Assembly: GCA_023428645.1 (NCBI GenBank)
Contig: JAEYXD010000138.1
Span: 1-11,148 of the forward strand
DNA: 11,148 nucleotides
Reading direction: 5' to 3'
Source: Pseudomonadota bacterium
GTDB taxonomy: Bacteria > Pseudomonadota > Gammaproteobacteria > Steroidobacterales > Steroidobacteraceae
Shown one piece after another: positions 1 to 7,821 of the stretch (position 1 is the stretch's first letter; each line of letters begins with the position of its first letter). The notes under the pieces are model-generated. The model was not told the DNA's origin. It made no database searches and saw only the letters and a program-made list of their open reading frames with translations. The position numbers were made by a program, and so were the translations under genes.

Positions 1-148
1 GCGGTACAACAAGATCTTCGCCCGATTGATGGGTTCGATGGCTCGACGCTGCGCGCGGCGCGGCGGTTCGCGACATCGGCTGAGCACCGGTGCCATGCAC
101 CGCCTTGAAGTTGATGTCCACGTGACCGCCGCCTCCAAACCGTTCCAA

Positions 149-2002
149 ATGTCTTCCGGCAATCCGGCCAGCGCGCTCGACGATTCCCTCGCTGCGGCGA
201 TTCGTGAGCTCATGGACGCCCCCGCGCTCGCGCTCGAGCTGCTCGATGCGGCCCCGGTGCAGCTCCTCGTCCTCGATCGCGATCTGATCGTGCGCTGGGC
301 GAACGATGGCTTCGCCGTCGCTCGCGGCCTCGCTGCCCAAGCGCTCGCCGGTCGTGCGGTCGCTGAGCTGTTCGCGGATGTGTCGTCGCATGCCCCGCTC
401 CTGCAGCGAGCCCTGGAAGGCGAGCGGCTGCACTTCGTCACGCGGACGACGGCATTGCCGGACCTGACCGTTCGCGACGTGAACGTCCATGTGAGCCCGA
501 TTCGCGCCGGTGGCACCGCCGTCGTGGGCTTGTGCATGTACATCGGAGATCTCGGCGTCGCGCGCAGCGCCGCCGCCGGGCACAGCGCGCCGAGCATCGG
601 CGACGCTCTGCGACAGGCGCTCGGTTCGCTGCAGAACTATGTGCTCGTGCTCGATCGCGAGATGAAAGTCTTGTTCGCGAATCGGGCAGTCAACACGCAA
701 AGCCCCGCCGAGCTCGCGGGCATGCACGTCACCCACGTGTTCCCGGCGAAACTGCATCCGCTCGCGATGGCCACCTTGCATCGCGTGCTCGGTACCGGTC
801 AGCACGACGGGTTCAGCGCCGAGCTCGACGCGGCCGATCGGCAGCCGCGACACTTCGACATTACGGTCGCGCCGGTGCGCGAGGACGACAAGATCGTCGC
901 CCTGACGCTCGTGGCGACCGAAACGACGGAGCAGGTGCGCGCCGAGCGCGCGATCGCGACGCAGGCGCGCATGATCGAATCGATGCTCGAGGGCGTCGCG
1001 GTCGTCAACGAGCAAGGCATCATCGAGATCACGAACCCCGCCTTCGATCGCCTGTTCGGCTACGGCCGCGGCGATCTGATCGGTCGCGACATGGGCGCCC
1101 TGACGAATGGCGCGTCCGCGCAGCGGGGCCGCGTGCCGCTCACGAACGCGACGAATTCATTGGCGCTCGAATTCGAGGCGCAACGGCGCGACGGCAGCAC
1201 CTTCGCCGCCGCGGGCGTCGTGTCTCGCTTCGAGGTCGCGGGCCGCAACCAAACGCTGGTCGTGCTCGAGGATGTGAGCGAGCGCAAGCAGCTCGAGCGT
1301 GCGATCCTGCAGGCCGTGAATCGCGAGCAGTACCGCATCGGCAACGATTTACACGATGGTCTCGGGCAGGAGCTCACCGGCATTGCCTTGATGCTGCGTG
1401 GGATCGCGGGCCGGCTGACGACCGAATACCCCGTCATCCTTCCCGAGGTCGAAGGTATTACCCGCCTCGTCAGCAATGCGATCGAGAATACGCGCGCGCT
1501 GGCGCGCGGCTTGTCGCCCGTGAACCTCGAGCGCGGCGGCTTGCAAGATGCGCTCGAAGGTCTCGCCATGCATGCCAACGAGCTGTACGGCGTGCAGGTG
1601 GTCTTCTCTCATCGCGTGCAATCCGGCGCCCAACCGCTCAGTGCGGAGCTCGCGAACCATCTGTATCGGATCGCGCAGGAGGCTGTCAGCAATGCGGTGC
1701 GCCACGGTGAGGCTCGGACTATACGGCTGCACTTGGCGGTGACCCGCGTTAAGGTGAGCCTTGCGATTACCGACGACGGCACTGGCTTGCCTGAGCACGC
1801 CATGGATGCCGCGGGTATGGGACTGAAAATCATGCGCTACAGAGCCCGGATGCTCGGAGGCGAGGTTCAATTCGAACGTGTGAAGCCGACAGGAACGCGC
1901 GTAGTGTGCGAATGCCCGATCGAGCGCGACGCACCGGGGGCCCGACCGAAGGCAAAACGTACCGCGAAATCGAAAGCGAAGGGCACAGCGCCCGCGAAGT
2001 AG
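149..2002 (+). CDS. Soluble triple-PAS sensor histidine kinase, HisKA_3 (NarX/DegS-like) type
   Basis: This is a cytoplasmic sensor kinase expected to phosphorylate a NarL-type regulator, most likely the next gene. Numbered from the ATG at 149 (617 aa), PAS-like domains lie at about 30-140, 153-265 and 272-385. The HisKA_3 dimerisation domain carries HDGLGQ, with phospho-acceptor H402 and the D403/Q407 pair that serves as phosphatase motif in this family. The HATPase domain shows the N box (N515), DDGTG (542-546) and GMGL (556-559). No membrane segment is visible. The tail (593-617) is rich in Lys, Ala and Arg. The start is uncertain: the frame stays open to the window edge, with TTG 26, ATG 29, ATG 38, ATG 95 and GTG 122 also available and no clear Shine-Dalgarno before any. 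I prefer 149 because the upstream codons are Arg/Cys-rich, have a lower GC third position, and form no domain. The kinase assignment is firm; the stimulus is unknown. Confidence 0.93.
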   Translation: MSSGNPASALDDSLAAAIRELMDAPALALELLDAAPVQLLVLDRDLIVRWANDGFAVARGLAAQALAGRAVAELFADVSSHAPLLQRALEGERLHFVTRTTALPDLTVRDVNVHVSPIRAGGTAVVGLCMYIGDLGVARSAAAGHSAPSIGDALRQALGSLQNYVLVLDREMKVLFANRAVNTQSPAELAGMHVTHVFPAKLHPLAMATLHRVLGTGQHDGFSAELDAADRQPRHFDITVAPVREDDKIVALTLVATETTEQVRAERAIATQARMIESMLEGVAVVNEQGIIEITNPAFDRLFGYGRGDLIGRDMGALTNGASAQRGRVPLTNATNSLALEFEAQRRDGSTFAAAGVVSRFEVAGRNQTLVVLEDVSERKQLERAILQAVNREQYRIGNDLHDGLGQELTGIALMLRGIAGRLTTEYPVILPEVEGITRLVSNAIENTRALARGLSPVNLERGGLQDALEGLAMHANELYGVQVVFSHRVQSGAQPLSAELANHLYRIAQEAVSNAVRHGEARTIRLHLAVTRVKVSLAITDDGTGLPEHAMDAAGMGLKIMRYRARMLGGEVQFERVKPTGTRVVCECPIERDAPGARPKAKRTAKSKAKGTAPAK

Positions 2003-2154
2003 CGGCTAGTGCGTAGAGCAGCGCCAAACGTGCGCGCGTTCACTTCTTTGCCTGGATCGGCATAGGATCATCGCAGACCGACGCAGCAGAGGCGGCGCAG
2101 CGACATTGCAAAGACGAGATTCTGATACTGCCCGAACACGCGGCAGTCACTGTT

Positions 2155-2167
2155 GAGGAGAGAAGGA
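2155..2167 (+). promoter_or_regulatory. Strong ribosome-binding site of the NarL-type regulator
   Basis: A purine-only run containing GAGGAG and AAGGA lies directly upstream of the ATG at 2169. It is the strongest Shine-Dalgarno region before any ATG in the window and fixes that start. It closes the 166-bp gap after the first kinase. The rest of that gap (2003-2154) shows no convincing gene, and I could not identify a promoter with correct spacing in it. Confidence 0.75.
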
Positions 2168-2168
2168 A

Positions 2169-2903
2169 ATGACGATTGGGCCATCGATGTTCAAGACACC
2201 GCACAAGCCGGCGACGGCGACGCCAAAGGATCGTAAGCGGCGCGTTTTGATCGTCGACGATCATCCGATTGTGCGGCAGGGCTTGCGGCGCCTCATCGAG
2301 GCGGAAGCGGATCTCGAAGTCTGCGGTGAGGCGGAGACGGCGCGGGAGGCGAAGTCGCTCATCCGCGAGCTCGAGCCGGACGCCGTCATCGTCGATGTGT
2401 CCTTGAAGCAAGGCGATGGTCTCGAGCTCGTCAAGGACGCGCGCGCGCATTACCCGTCGCTGCCGTTGCTCGTGCTGTCGATGCACGACGAGGCGATCTA
2501 TGCGGAGCGCATGCTGTCCGCTGGCGCGAACGGCTACATCATGAAGCAGGCCGCGTCCGATCAATTCCTGGTGGCCTTGCGTCGCGTGCTCGAAGGCGGC
2601 ATCTACGTGAGCGAAGCGGTCGGCAACAGCATGATCGAGAAGTTCGCCTCGGGCGGCGCCTATATCTCCGCGAATCCGATCGACAGCCTCACGAACCGTG
2701 AATTGCAGGTCCTGCACATGATCGGCAAGGGGCTGTCGACGCGACAGACGGCCGAGGCGCTCAACCTGAGCGTCAAGACCGTCGAATCGCATCGTCAGCG
2801 CATCAAGCGCAAATTGTCTCTGCGTACGTCGGCGCAGCTCATGCAGTACGCCGTCAATTGGTACGCGGGCCGGGAACCGGGCCGCGACCCTGCGAAGGGT
2901 TGA
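2169..2903 (+). CDS. NarL/FixJ-family response regulator (REC + LuxR-type HTH)
   Basis: This is a DNA-binding two-component response regulator of 244 aa, slightly longer than the roughly 210-220 aa usual for the family because of a basic 24-residue N-terminal extension. The receiver spans about 25-140, with acidic residues D30/D31, phospho-acceptor D76 (in VIVDVS), switch residue S104 and conserved K126. The C-terminal LuxR/GerE helix-turn-helix (about 172-235) begins with SLTNRELQVL and carries the recognition-helix signature SVKTVESHRQRIKRKL. All residues needed for phosphorylation are present. It follows a HisKA_3 kinase, the class that normally partners NarL regulators, so it is the likely partner of that kinase. 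It also lies 18 bp upstream of a hybrid kinase and is probably co-transcribed with it. A strong ribosome-binding site sets the start. Target genes cannot be read from the sequence. Confidence 0.95.
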   Translation: MTIGPSMFKTPHKPATATPKDRKRRVLIVDDHPIVRQGLRRLIEAEADLEVCGEAETAREAKSLIRELEPDAVIVDVSLKQGDGLELVKDARAHYPSLPLLVLSMHDEAIYAERMLSAGANGYIMKQAASDQFLVALRRVLEGGIYVSEAVGNSMIEKFASGGAYISANPIDSLTNRELQVLHMIGKGLSTRQTAEALNLSVKTVESHRQRIKRKLSLRTSAQLMQYAVNWYAGREPGRDPAKG

Positions 2904-2921
2904 TCGCCGCGTGCATTGGGG

Positions 2922-5324
2922 ATGAATTCAATCGAGGCCTTGCTCGAGCCGGTTGCCCGCGACGGTCTGATCGTCGGCCTCATGCTCATCGGGATCCCCG
3001 CCGCGCTCGCGCTGCTGCTCATGTGGCTGCGCGGTGCGCGGCTGCGTGCGACCTATCGCGGTCACGCCGAGGCGTTCCGCCGTAATCGCGCGATCGTCGA
3101 GGCGACGGGCGAGGGCGTGCTCGAGCTCGACAGCTCGGGCATCGTCCGCTACGCCAATCCAGCCGCCGCGAAGCATCTCGGCTACGACATCGAAGAGCTG
3201 ATCGGCCGCGACTACCGACAGTTCATCAACGCGGACGGCGATACGAGCTCCTCCGCCGAGGTCGTGCGCCGCGTGCGCTATACGACCGACATCATGCGCG
3301 GCGTGGGCGCCTTGCTGCGCCGAAAGGACGGACAGCGGCGGCACGTCGAATACCGCATCGTGCCGATCACCGGCGACGGCAGGACGGTCGGCACCGTCCT
3401 CACGTTCCGCGACGTCACCGATCGCGACCGTCTCGACCTGTTGCTCAAGGACATGCAGACGACCGCGAAGATCGGCGGTTGGGAATACGACGTGGAGACG
3501 CGCCGCACGCACTGGACGGAGGCGGTCTATGCGATCTACGAGCTGCCCGTCGGGCAGCCGCTGTCCGCCGAGGAGAATCGTCACTACTTCCATCCGGACG
3601 ACTGGCCGAAGCTCATGGCCGCGACCGAGGCGGCGATCGCCACGGGGCGGTCGGCGGATCTGCAATTGCGCATCACGAGCGCGCGCGGCCGGCATCTATG
3701 GTTGCGCATCATCCTCAAGGTCGAGCGCCGCGACGGCAAGACGGTGCGGTTGCACGGGACGTATCAGGACGTCACCGAACGCATCCAGACGGAACTCAAG
3801 GTGATCGAGACGCGTGACTTCTTCGAGCTCACGCTGGATGCGATGCCGACGATGGTGGCCTATATCGACAGGGACCTACGGCTGACGTACGCGAACCAAT
3901 CGATGGTCGAATGGTTCGGCACGTCGCGCGACGCGTTGCTCGGCCGCCGTCTGCACGATGCCGCCTCGAAGGACTTCCTCGACGCCGTGCAGCCGCATGT
4001 CGAGGCGGCGCTGCGCGGCGAGAACACCAGTCTCACGCACTCGGGTCTGCGCAACGGCAGCCCGCGCGATTGGCAAACGCATTTCGTGCCGAAACTGGCG
4101 GCGGGCGGCGAGGTCCGCGGCTTCTTCGTGATCGTCTACGATCTCACGGAGCTCAAGCGCCTCGAGGCGCGCCTGCTGCAAGCGCAGAAGATGGAAGCGA
4201 TCGGCCAGCTCACCGGCGGCATCGCGCACGATTTCAACAATCTGCTCGGCGTCGTGCTCGGCAATCTGCAGCTGCTCGAACGTAGCGTCGCGGAAACGCC
4301 CAACCTCGCGCGCAAGGTGCACACGGCGATGCGCGCCGCGGTGCGCGGCGCGGATCTCACGCGGCGGCTGCTGACGTTCGCGCGCCGGCAGATCCTCGAT
4401 CCGACGGTGCTCGATTTGAATCGACAGCTGAGCGCGTTCAACGATCTGCTGCAGCGGACGCTCGGCGACTCGATCGAAGTGCGCGTGGTGCAAGCGCCGC
4501 ATCTCTGGCACGTGCGCGTCGATGCGGGCCAATTCGAGAATGCCATTCTGAATCTCGCGATCAATGCGCGCGACGCGATGCCTCAAGGCGGCCGCTTGAC
4601 GGTCCGCTGCGAAAACCTCGTGCTCGACGCGGCCTTCTGTCGCGACCATCCGCAGATCGAGCCCGGAGAATATGTATCGATCAGCGTGAGCGACACCGGC
4701 ACGGGCATCGAGCCCGAGATCCTGAAACGGGTCTTCGAGCCGTTCTTCACGACGAAGGAATCCGGCAAGGGCAGCGGCCTCGGCCTGGCCATGGTGCACG
4801 GGTTCGCCGAACAGTCCGGCGGGGTCGCGACGATCGAAAGTCAGCTCGGGCAGGGAACGACCGTGCGGGTCTATCTGCCGCGCAGCCAGGAAACGCAGGA
4901 CGACCGCGAGGACACGATCGTCACGAAAGCCGCCCCGGGCGGCAACGAAACGATCCTCGTCGTCGAAGACGACGCCGATTTACGCGAGACGGTCGTGACC
5001 GCGCTCGGCCAGCTCGGTTATCGGGTGCTGGCTGCCGCCAACGCCCAGACCGCCCTCAAGATTCTGTCCGGTTCGGAGCGCATCGACCTGCTGTTCACGG
5101 ATGTCATGATGCCCGGCGGGGTGCTCGGGCCGACGCTCGCGAAGCGGGCCCGTGAACTGCGTCCTGACATCGAGGTGCTATTCACGACAGGCTATGTGGA
5201 TGCGAACGCCCTGAGCGGGACGGCGGGCCTGTCGGCCACGGACATCATCCACAAGCCGTATCGAAACGAGGAATTGGCGTTACGGATCCGCTACGTATTG
5301 GACCAGGAGGCACGCGTTGCTTGA
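2922..5324 (+). CDS. Membrane-anchored triple-PAS hybrid histidine kinase with C-terminal receiver
   Basis: This hybrid sensor kinase is 800 aa from the ATG at 2922. One hydrophobic span (about 15-36) follows a short N-terminus, so there is no periplasmic sensor and signals are probably read by the cytoplasmic PAS domains. PAS1 lies at about 55-165. PAS2 (about 175-290) is of the PAS_3 kind, with IGGWEYD and HPDDW motifs. PAS3 lies at about 298-410. The HisKA domain has the motif IAHDFNNLL with H436. The HATPase shows N548, DTGTG (from 591), FEPFF (605-609) and GSGLGL (from 617). The receiver (about 675-795) has EDD, phospho-acceptor D727, an FTTGY switch region and HKP. All catalytic residues are intact. 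A TTG at 2916 is an alternative start; neither has a good Shine-Dalgarno, which suggests coupling to the regulator ending at 2903. Its 3' end overlaps the REC-EAL gene by 8 nt. Confidence 0.94.
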   Translation: MNSIEALLEPVARDGLIVGLMLIGIPAALALLLMWLRGARLRATYRGHAEAFRRNRAIVEATGEGVLELDSSGIVRYANPAAAKHLGYDIEELIGRDYRQFINADGDTSSSAEVVRRVRYTTDIMRGVGALLRRKDGQRRHVEYRIVPITGDGRTVGTVLTFRDVTDRDRLDLLLKDMQTTAKIGGWEYDVETRRTHWTEAVYAIYELPVGQPLSAEENRHYFHPDDWPKLMAATEAAIATGRSADLQLRITSARGRHLWLRIILKVERRDGKTVRLHGTYQDVTERIQTELKVIETRDFFELTLDAMPTMVAYIDRDLRLTYANQSMVEWFGTSRDALLGRRLHDAASKDFLDAVQPHVEAALRGENTSLTHSGLRNGSPRDWQTHFVPKLAAGGEVRGFFVIVYDLTELKRLEARLLQAQKMEAIGQLTGGIAHDFNNLLGVVLGNLQLLERSVAETPNLARKVHTAMRAAVRGADLTRRLLTFARRQILDPTVLDLNRQLSAFNDLLQRTLGDSIEVRVVQAPHLWHVRVDAGQFENAILNLAINARDAMPQGGRLTVRCENLVLDAAFCRDHPQIEPGEYVSISVSDTGTGIEPEILKRVFEPFFTTKESGKGSGLGLAMVHGFAEQSGGVATIESQLGQGTTVRVYLPRSQETQDDREDTIVTKAAPGGNETILVVEDDADLRETVVTALGQLGYRVLAAANAQTALKILSGSERIDLLFTDVMMPGGVLGPTLAKRARELRPDIEVLFTTGYVDANALSGTAGLSATDIIHKPYRNEELALRIRYVLDQEARVA
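5305..5310 (+). promoter_or_regulatory. Consensus AGGAGG ribosome-binding site deciding a TTG start
   Basis: A perfect AGGAGG sits inside the last codons of the hybrid kinase, six bases before TTG 5317. The next in-frame candidate, ATG 5329, is 18 bases away from it and has only AAGG directly abutting. Spacing therefore favours the TTG, and translation of the REC-EAL gene would begin within the stop region of the kinase. Confidence 0.7.
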
Positions 5325-6489
5325 AAGGATGAACAGGCTGCTCGTCATCGACGACCAGGCCGATCTGTGCGAGTTCATTTCCGAAGCGGCGGCGGTGCTC
5401 GGTTTCGAGACGTGCGCGGTGACGGAGCCGGATGCGTTTCGACGCGCCGTGCAGGAATTCCAACCCACGGTCGTCGTGCTCGATCTGCAGATGCCCGGTG
5501 CCGACGGCATCGAGCTGCTGCGTTATCTCGGCGAGCGCGGCAGCAAGGCGCAAGTGCTCGTCGCGAGCGGCATGGACCAGCGCGTACTCGCGACGGCCGA
5601 GCAGATCGGTCGTGCGCAAGGGCTCAACATGCTCGGCGCGCTGCAGAAGCCGATCCTGCTCGCGGATCTGGAGGCGACGCTGCGTCGCTGCATTCGCGGC
5701 GATACGCCGATCACGCCCGAGTCGCTCGCGAGCGCGCTCGACAAGCGCGAGATCGAAGTGCATTACCAGCCGAAGGCCACCCGGGTGGCGAGCGGGCGCT
5801 GGATCGTCGAAGGCGTGGAAGCGCTGGCCCGGTGGCGGCATCCGCAGCTCGGTCCCGTGTCCCCGGCGCGTTTCATTCCCATCGCGGAAAAGAACGGGCT
5901 CATCCGCCGGCTCACCGAGCAAGTGCTCGAAATATCGCTGGCGCAATGCCGGGCCTGGGACACCTCCGGGCTGTCGTTGTCGGTCGCCGTGAATCTCTCG
6001 CCGCAGCTCTTGAATGACTTGTCGTTTCCGGACCATGTAGCGCGCATGGCCGCGCAGATCGGCGCGGACGCGCGCCGCATCATCTTCGAGGTGACGGAAA
6101 GCGCGGCGATGTTCGATCCGGGCACGACGATGGACGTGCTGACCCGCATGCGCGTGAAGAACTTCGGCTTGTCGATCGACGATTTCGGCACGGGCTATTC
6201 CTCGCTCAAGCAGCTGTACCTGATGCCGTTCAGCGAGCTCAAGATCGACACCTCGTTCGTGCGCGACGTGTTCGAGCACGAGGACGCGCGTACGATGGTC
6301 GAAACGATGGTGCTGCTCGCACACAAGCTGCGGCTCACGGCCTGCGCGGAAGGCGTCGAATCGCCGGAAGTGCTCGACTTCCTGGACAGCGTCGGCTGTG
6401 ATCGAGCCCAGGGGTACTACATCGGCCGGCCGATGACGGGGGCCAGCCTCGAACAGACGGCCCGCGAGTGGAACGCCAAACAACAATAG
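5317..6489 (+). CDS. REC-EAL response regulator, predicted c-di-GMP phosphodiesterase
   Basis: This two-domain regulator (390 aa) is predicted to hydrolyse cyclic di-GMP to pGpG under phosphorylation control. The receiver (about 7-125) has D12/D13, phospho-acceptor D56, S84 and K111. The EAL domain (about 140-385) keeps the residues associated with activity: Q151 in YQP, E168 of the EAL motif with R172 following, N226 in NLS, E258 in FEVTES, the D288-D289 pair in DDFGTGYSS (loop 6), K309 in KID, E345 in AEGVES and Q365 before GYYIGRP. It should therefore be active rather than a degenerate c-di-GMP receptor. It starts at TTG 5317 behind a consensus ribosome-binding site and overlaps the hybrid kinase by 8 nt. 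The hybrid kinase is thus the leading candidate for the input to its receiver. This partnership is inferred from position. ATG 5329 is a less likely start. Confidence 0.95.
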   Translation: MLERMNRLLVIDDQADLCEFISEAAAVLGFETCAVTEPDAFRRAVQEFQPTVVVLDLQMPGADGIELLRYLGERGSKAQVLVASGMDQRVLATAEQIGRAQGLNMLGALQKPILLADLEATLRRCIRGDTPITPESLASALDKREIEVHYQPKATRVASGRWIVEGVEALARWRHPQLGPVSPARFIPIAEKNGLIRRLTEQVLEISLAQCRAWDTSGLSLSVAVNLSPQLLNDLSFPDHVARMAAQIGADARRIIFEVTESAAMFDPGTTMDVLTRMRVKNFGLSIDDFGTGYSSLKQLYLMPFSELKIDTSFVRDVFEHEDARTMVETMVLLAHKLRLTACAEGVESPEVLDFLDSVGCDRAQGYYIGRPMTGASLEQTAREWNAKQQ

Positions 6490-6510
6490 CCCGCGGCCCG
6501 TAGACCAGGC

Positions 6511-6526
6511 CCGGCCGCATGGCCGG
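6511..6526. terminator. Possible GC-rich hairpin after the REC-EAL gene
   Basis: The 142-bp gap between the REC-EAL gene and the sigma factor contains CCGGCC, loop GCAT, GGCCGG: a perfect 6-bp stem 22 bases after the stop codon. No T-run follows it, so it is at best an atypical or Rho-assisted terminator and may be chance in such GC-rich DNA. The rest of the gap presumably holds the promoter of the sigma-factor operon, but I could not place one convincingly. Confidence 0.3.
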
Positions 6527-6631
6527 CCGAACGCGCCCCTGGACGTCCCTCGTCACTCGCGGCCATGCTTCGCGAGCGGCGCTCCCGACACGCCTTAAAC
6601 CAGTGGGGGCGCCGGCGCATCCAACACCTCG

Positions 6632-7240
6632 ATGAACCTGCAACCGCGAGCCCCGGACGCAGCCCGAACGGCTGAGCCGGCGTCGATTTCCGACGCCGTG
6701 CTCGTCGCGGCCGCCCGTGGCGGCGATATGCGCGCCTTCGAGCGCTTGTATCGGTTGCATAGCGGAAAAGTGCTGGGACTGTGTTTGCGGATGACTCGGC
6801 AGCGAGAGATCGCGGAGGACTGCGTGCAACAGACGTTCGTGCGGGCGTGGCGGAATCTGGCGGCCTTCGAAGGCCGCAGCGCTTTCGGCACGTGGCTGCA
6901 CCGGATTGCCGTCAACGAGGTCCTCACGTACGCCCGCAACCGCGGCACTCGCAGCGAAGGCAGCGCGCTGCCGCCCTCCGACGAGGACGAGGACGTGTTC
7001 GAGAACGTCGCCGATCGCACGGTCGCCGCCGATAGCGCGGACGTGATGGACATGGAAAAGGCGCTCGGAACGCTGCCCGAAGGCTCGCGCCACGTCGTGG
7101 TCCTGCAAGCCGTCTACGGCTACAGCCATGAAGAAGTCGCCGACATGCTCGGCATCGCCGTCGGCACGTGCAAGGCGCAATTGCACCGCGGCCGCAAGTT
7201 GCTGCGCGAGCGGTTGGGACTGCCGGAGCTCGAATCATGA
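6632..7240 (+). CDS. ECF-family RNA polymerase sigma factor (sigma-70 regions 2 and 4)
   Basis: This 202-aa protein has the size and two-domain layout of group IV (ECF) sigma factors, which direct RNA polymerase to stress or envelope genes. Region 2 spans about 36-105, with AEDCVQQTFVRAWRN for core and -10 recognition and FGTWLHRIAVNEV. An acidic linker (about 113-130, PSDEDEDVFENV) follows. Region 4 (about 143-196) carries LPEGSRHVVVLQ, the helix-turn-helix YSHEEVADMLGIAVGTCKAQLHRGRKLL. A roughly 20-residue Ala/Pro-rich N-terminal extension precedes region 2. An in-frame stop at 6596-6598 bounds the possible start on the upstream side. No good Shine-Dalgarno precedes ATG 6632; a G-rich run at 6605-6609 is too distant. 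Its stop overlaps the start of the next gene (ATGA), a putative anti-sigma factor, as is typical of co-translated sigma/anti-sigma pairs. Autoregulation is likely but not shown. Confidence 0.95.
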   Translation: MNLQPRAPDAARTAEPASISDAVLVAAARGGDMRAFERLYRLHSGKVLGLCLRMTRQREIAEDCVQQTFVRAWRNLAAFEGRSAFGTWLHRIAVNEVLTYARNRGTRSEGSALPPSDEDEDVFENVADRTVAADSADVMDMEKALGTLPEGSRHVVVLQAVYGYSHEEVADMLGIAVGTCKAQLHRGRKLLRERLGLPELES

Positions 7241-7821
7241 ATCACTCGCGCGATCCACTCGACAGTCTGTTCGCGGAGTTGCCGCGGCAAGCGGAACCGT
7301 CGCGCGATCTGTGGCCCGAGATCAAGGCCCGGATCGAGGCGGACCTGCCCCCGGTGCGAGCGCCGGTACCCACCCAGCGGTGGTTGCAACTGGCCGCGGC
7401 CGTCGTGCTCGTCGTGGCGTCCTCGCTCGTCACGTTCTTCGTCGTGCAAAGCTCGATGCAGGACCGCATCGTGCAGGCACGCAACGAAGCGACGCAGCAG
7501 CTGCAGCCCGTGCTGCCGTCGATGCCGGTGCGTTTCGATGGTCACGAGGGACTGGGCAAGAGCTACGAGGAGGCGCGAGTGCAGCTCGATGCGGAGTTCG
7601 CGCAGCGCGTGCAGAGCCTGCCGCCGGTCGTGCGCGCGAAAGTCGAGCGCGACATCGCGGATCTGCGCCGCTCGGCGCGCGAGCTCTCCGCGACGCTCGC
7701 ACAGTATCCGAGCGATCCGCTACTGCAGGACCTGCTCGTCTCGACCTATCAACGTGAAATGGCCTTGTTGTCCGACGTGAATACGATGGCCGCGACGGCC
7801 GCAGCGGGAACCGACCTATGA
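7237..7821 (+). CDS. Putative single-span anti-sigma factor without zinc-binding motif
   Basis: This 194-aa protein probably holds the upstream ECF sigma factor inactive at the inner membrane. It begins at ATG 7237, overlapping the sigma stop by 4 nt, with CGGAG (7224-7228) at good spacing. Residues 1-48 are cytoplasmic and include RDLWPEI (23-29), a motif I associate with the N-terminus of such anti-sigma proteins. A clear membrane segment runs at about 49-70. The rest (71-194) would be periplasmic and is helical and charged. It contains LPPVVRAKVERDIADLR (from 128) and a late DLLVSTYQREMALL stretch (about 166-179), resembling from memory the helical region found in many proteobacterial anti-sigma proteins. 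There is no cysteine at all, so the zinc-binding ZAS motif is absent. The assignment rests on context and topology. Frame-compatible starts further upstream exist but lie inside the sigma gene. Confidence 0.82.
   Translation: MNHSRDPLDSLFAELPRQAEPSRDLWPEIKARIEADLPPVRAPVPTQRWLQLAAAVVLVVASSLVTFFVVQSSMQDRIVQARNEATQQLQPVLPSMPVRFDGHEGLGKSYEEARVQLDAEFAQRVQSLPPVVRAKVERDIADLRRSARELSATLAQYPSDPLLQDLLVSTYQREMALLSDVNTMAATAAAGTDL

Noticed and set aside
26..148. N-terminal extension of the first kinase from TTG 26, ATG 29, ATG 38 or ATG 95
   Set aside because: The 41 extra residues are Arg/Cys-rich and form no domain, the codons have a lower GC third position than the body of the gene, and no ribosome-binding site is visible. 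It is not excluded, since the frame is open to the edge.
2027..2050. Possible terminator: short AACGT/GCGTT stem followed by a mildly T-rich stretch after the first kinase
   Set aside because: The stem has only four Watson-Crick pairs plus a wobble, and the T-run is interrupted; this is too weak to call.
2106..2129. Promoter-like TTGCAA and GATACT before the NarL-type regulator
   Set aside because: The two boxes are only 12 bases apart, too close for a sigma-70 promoter (about 17).
2040..2792. A 250-codon antisense frame across the NarL-type regulator
   Set aside because: It lies opposite a regulator with every expected motif, and its product is low-complexity and Arg/His-rich. It is a GC-bias shadow.
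5245..6486. A 413-codon open frame antisense to the REC-EAL gene, longer than the gene itself
   Set aside because: Its translation is rich in Arg, His and Ala with no recognisable domain, and it mirrors the codon bias of a GC-rich gene on the other strand. The + strand frame encodes a complete EAL active site.
6529..6554. ECF-type promoter candidate (GAAC ... CGTC) upstream of the sigma factor, which would suggest autoregulation
   Set aside because: The spacing is about two bases too long for the usual ECF promoter layout and the flanking bases do not match. It would need mapped transcription starts.
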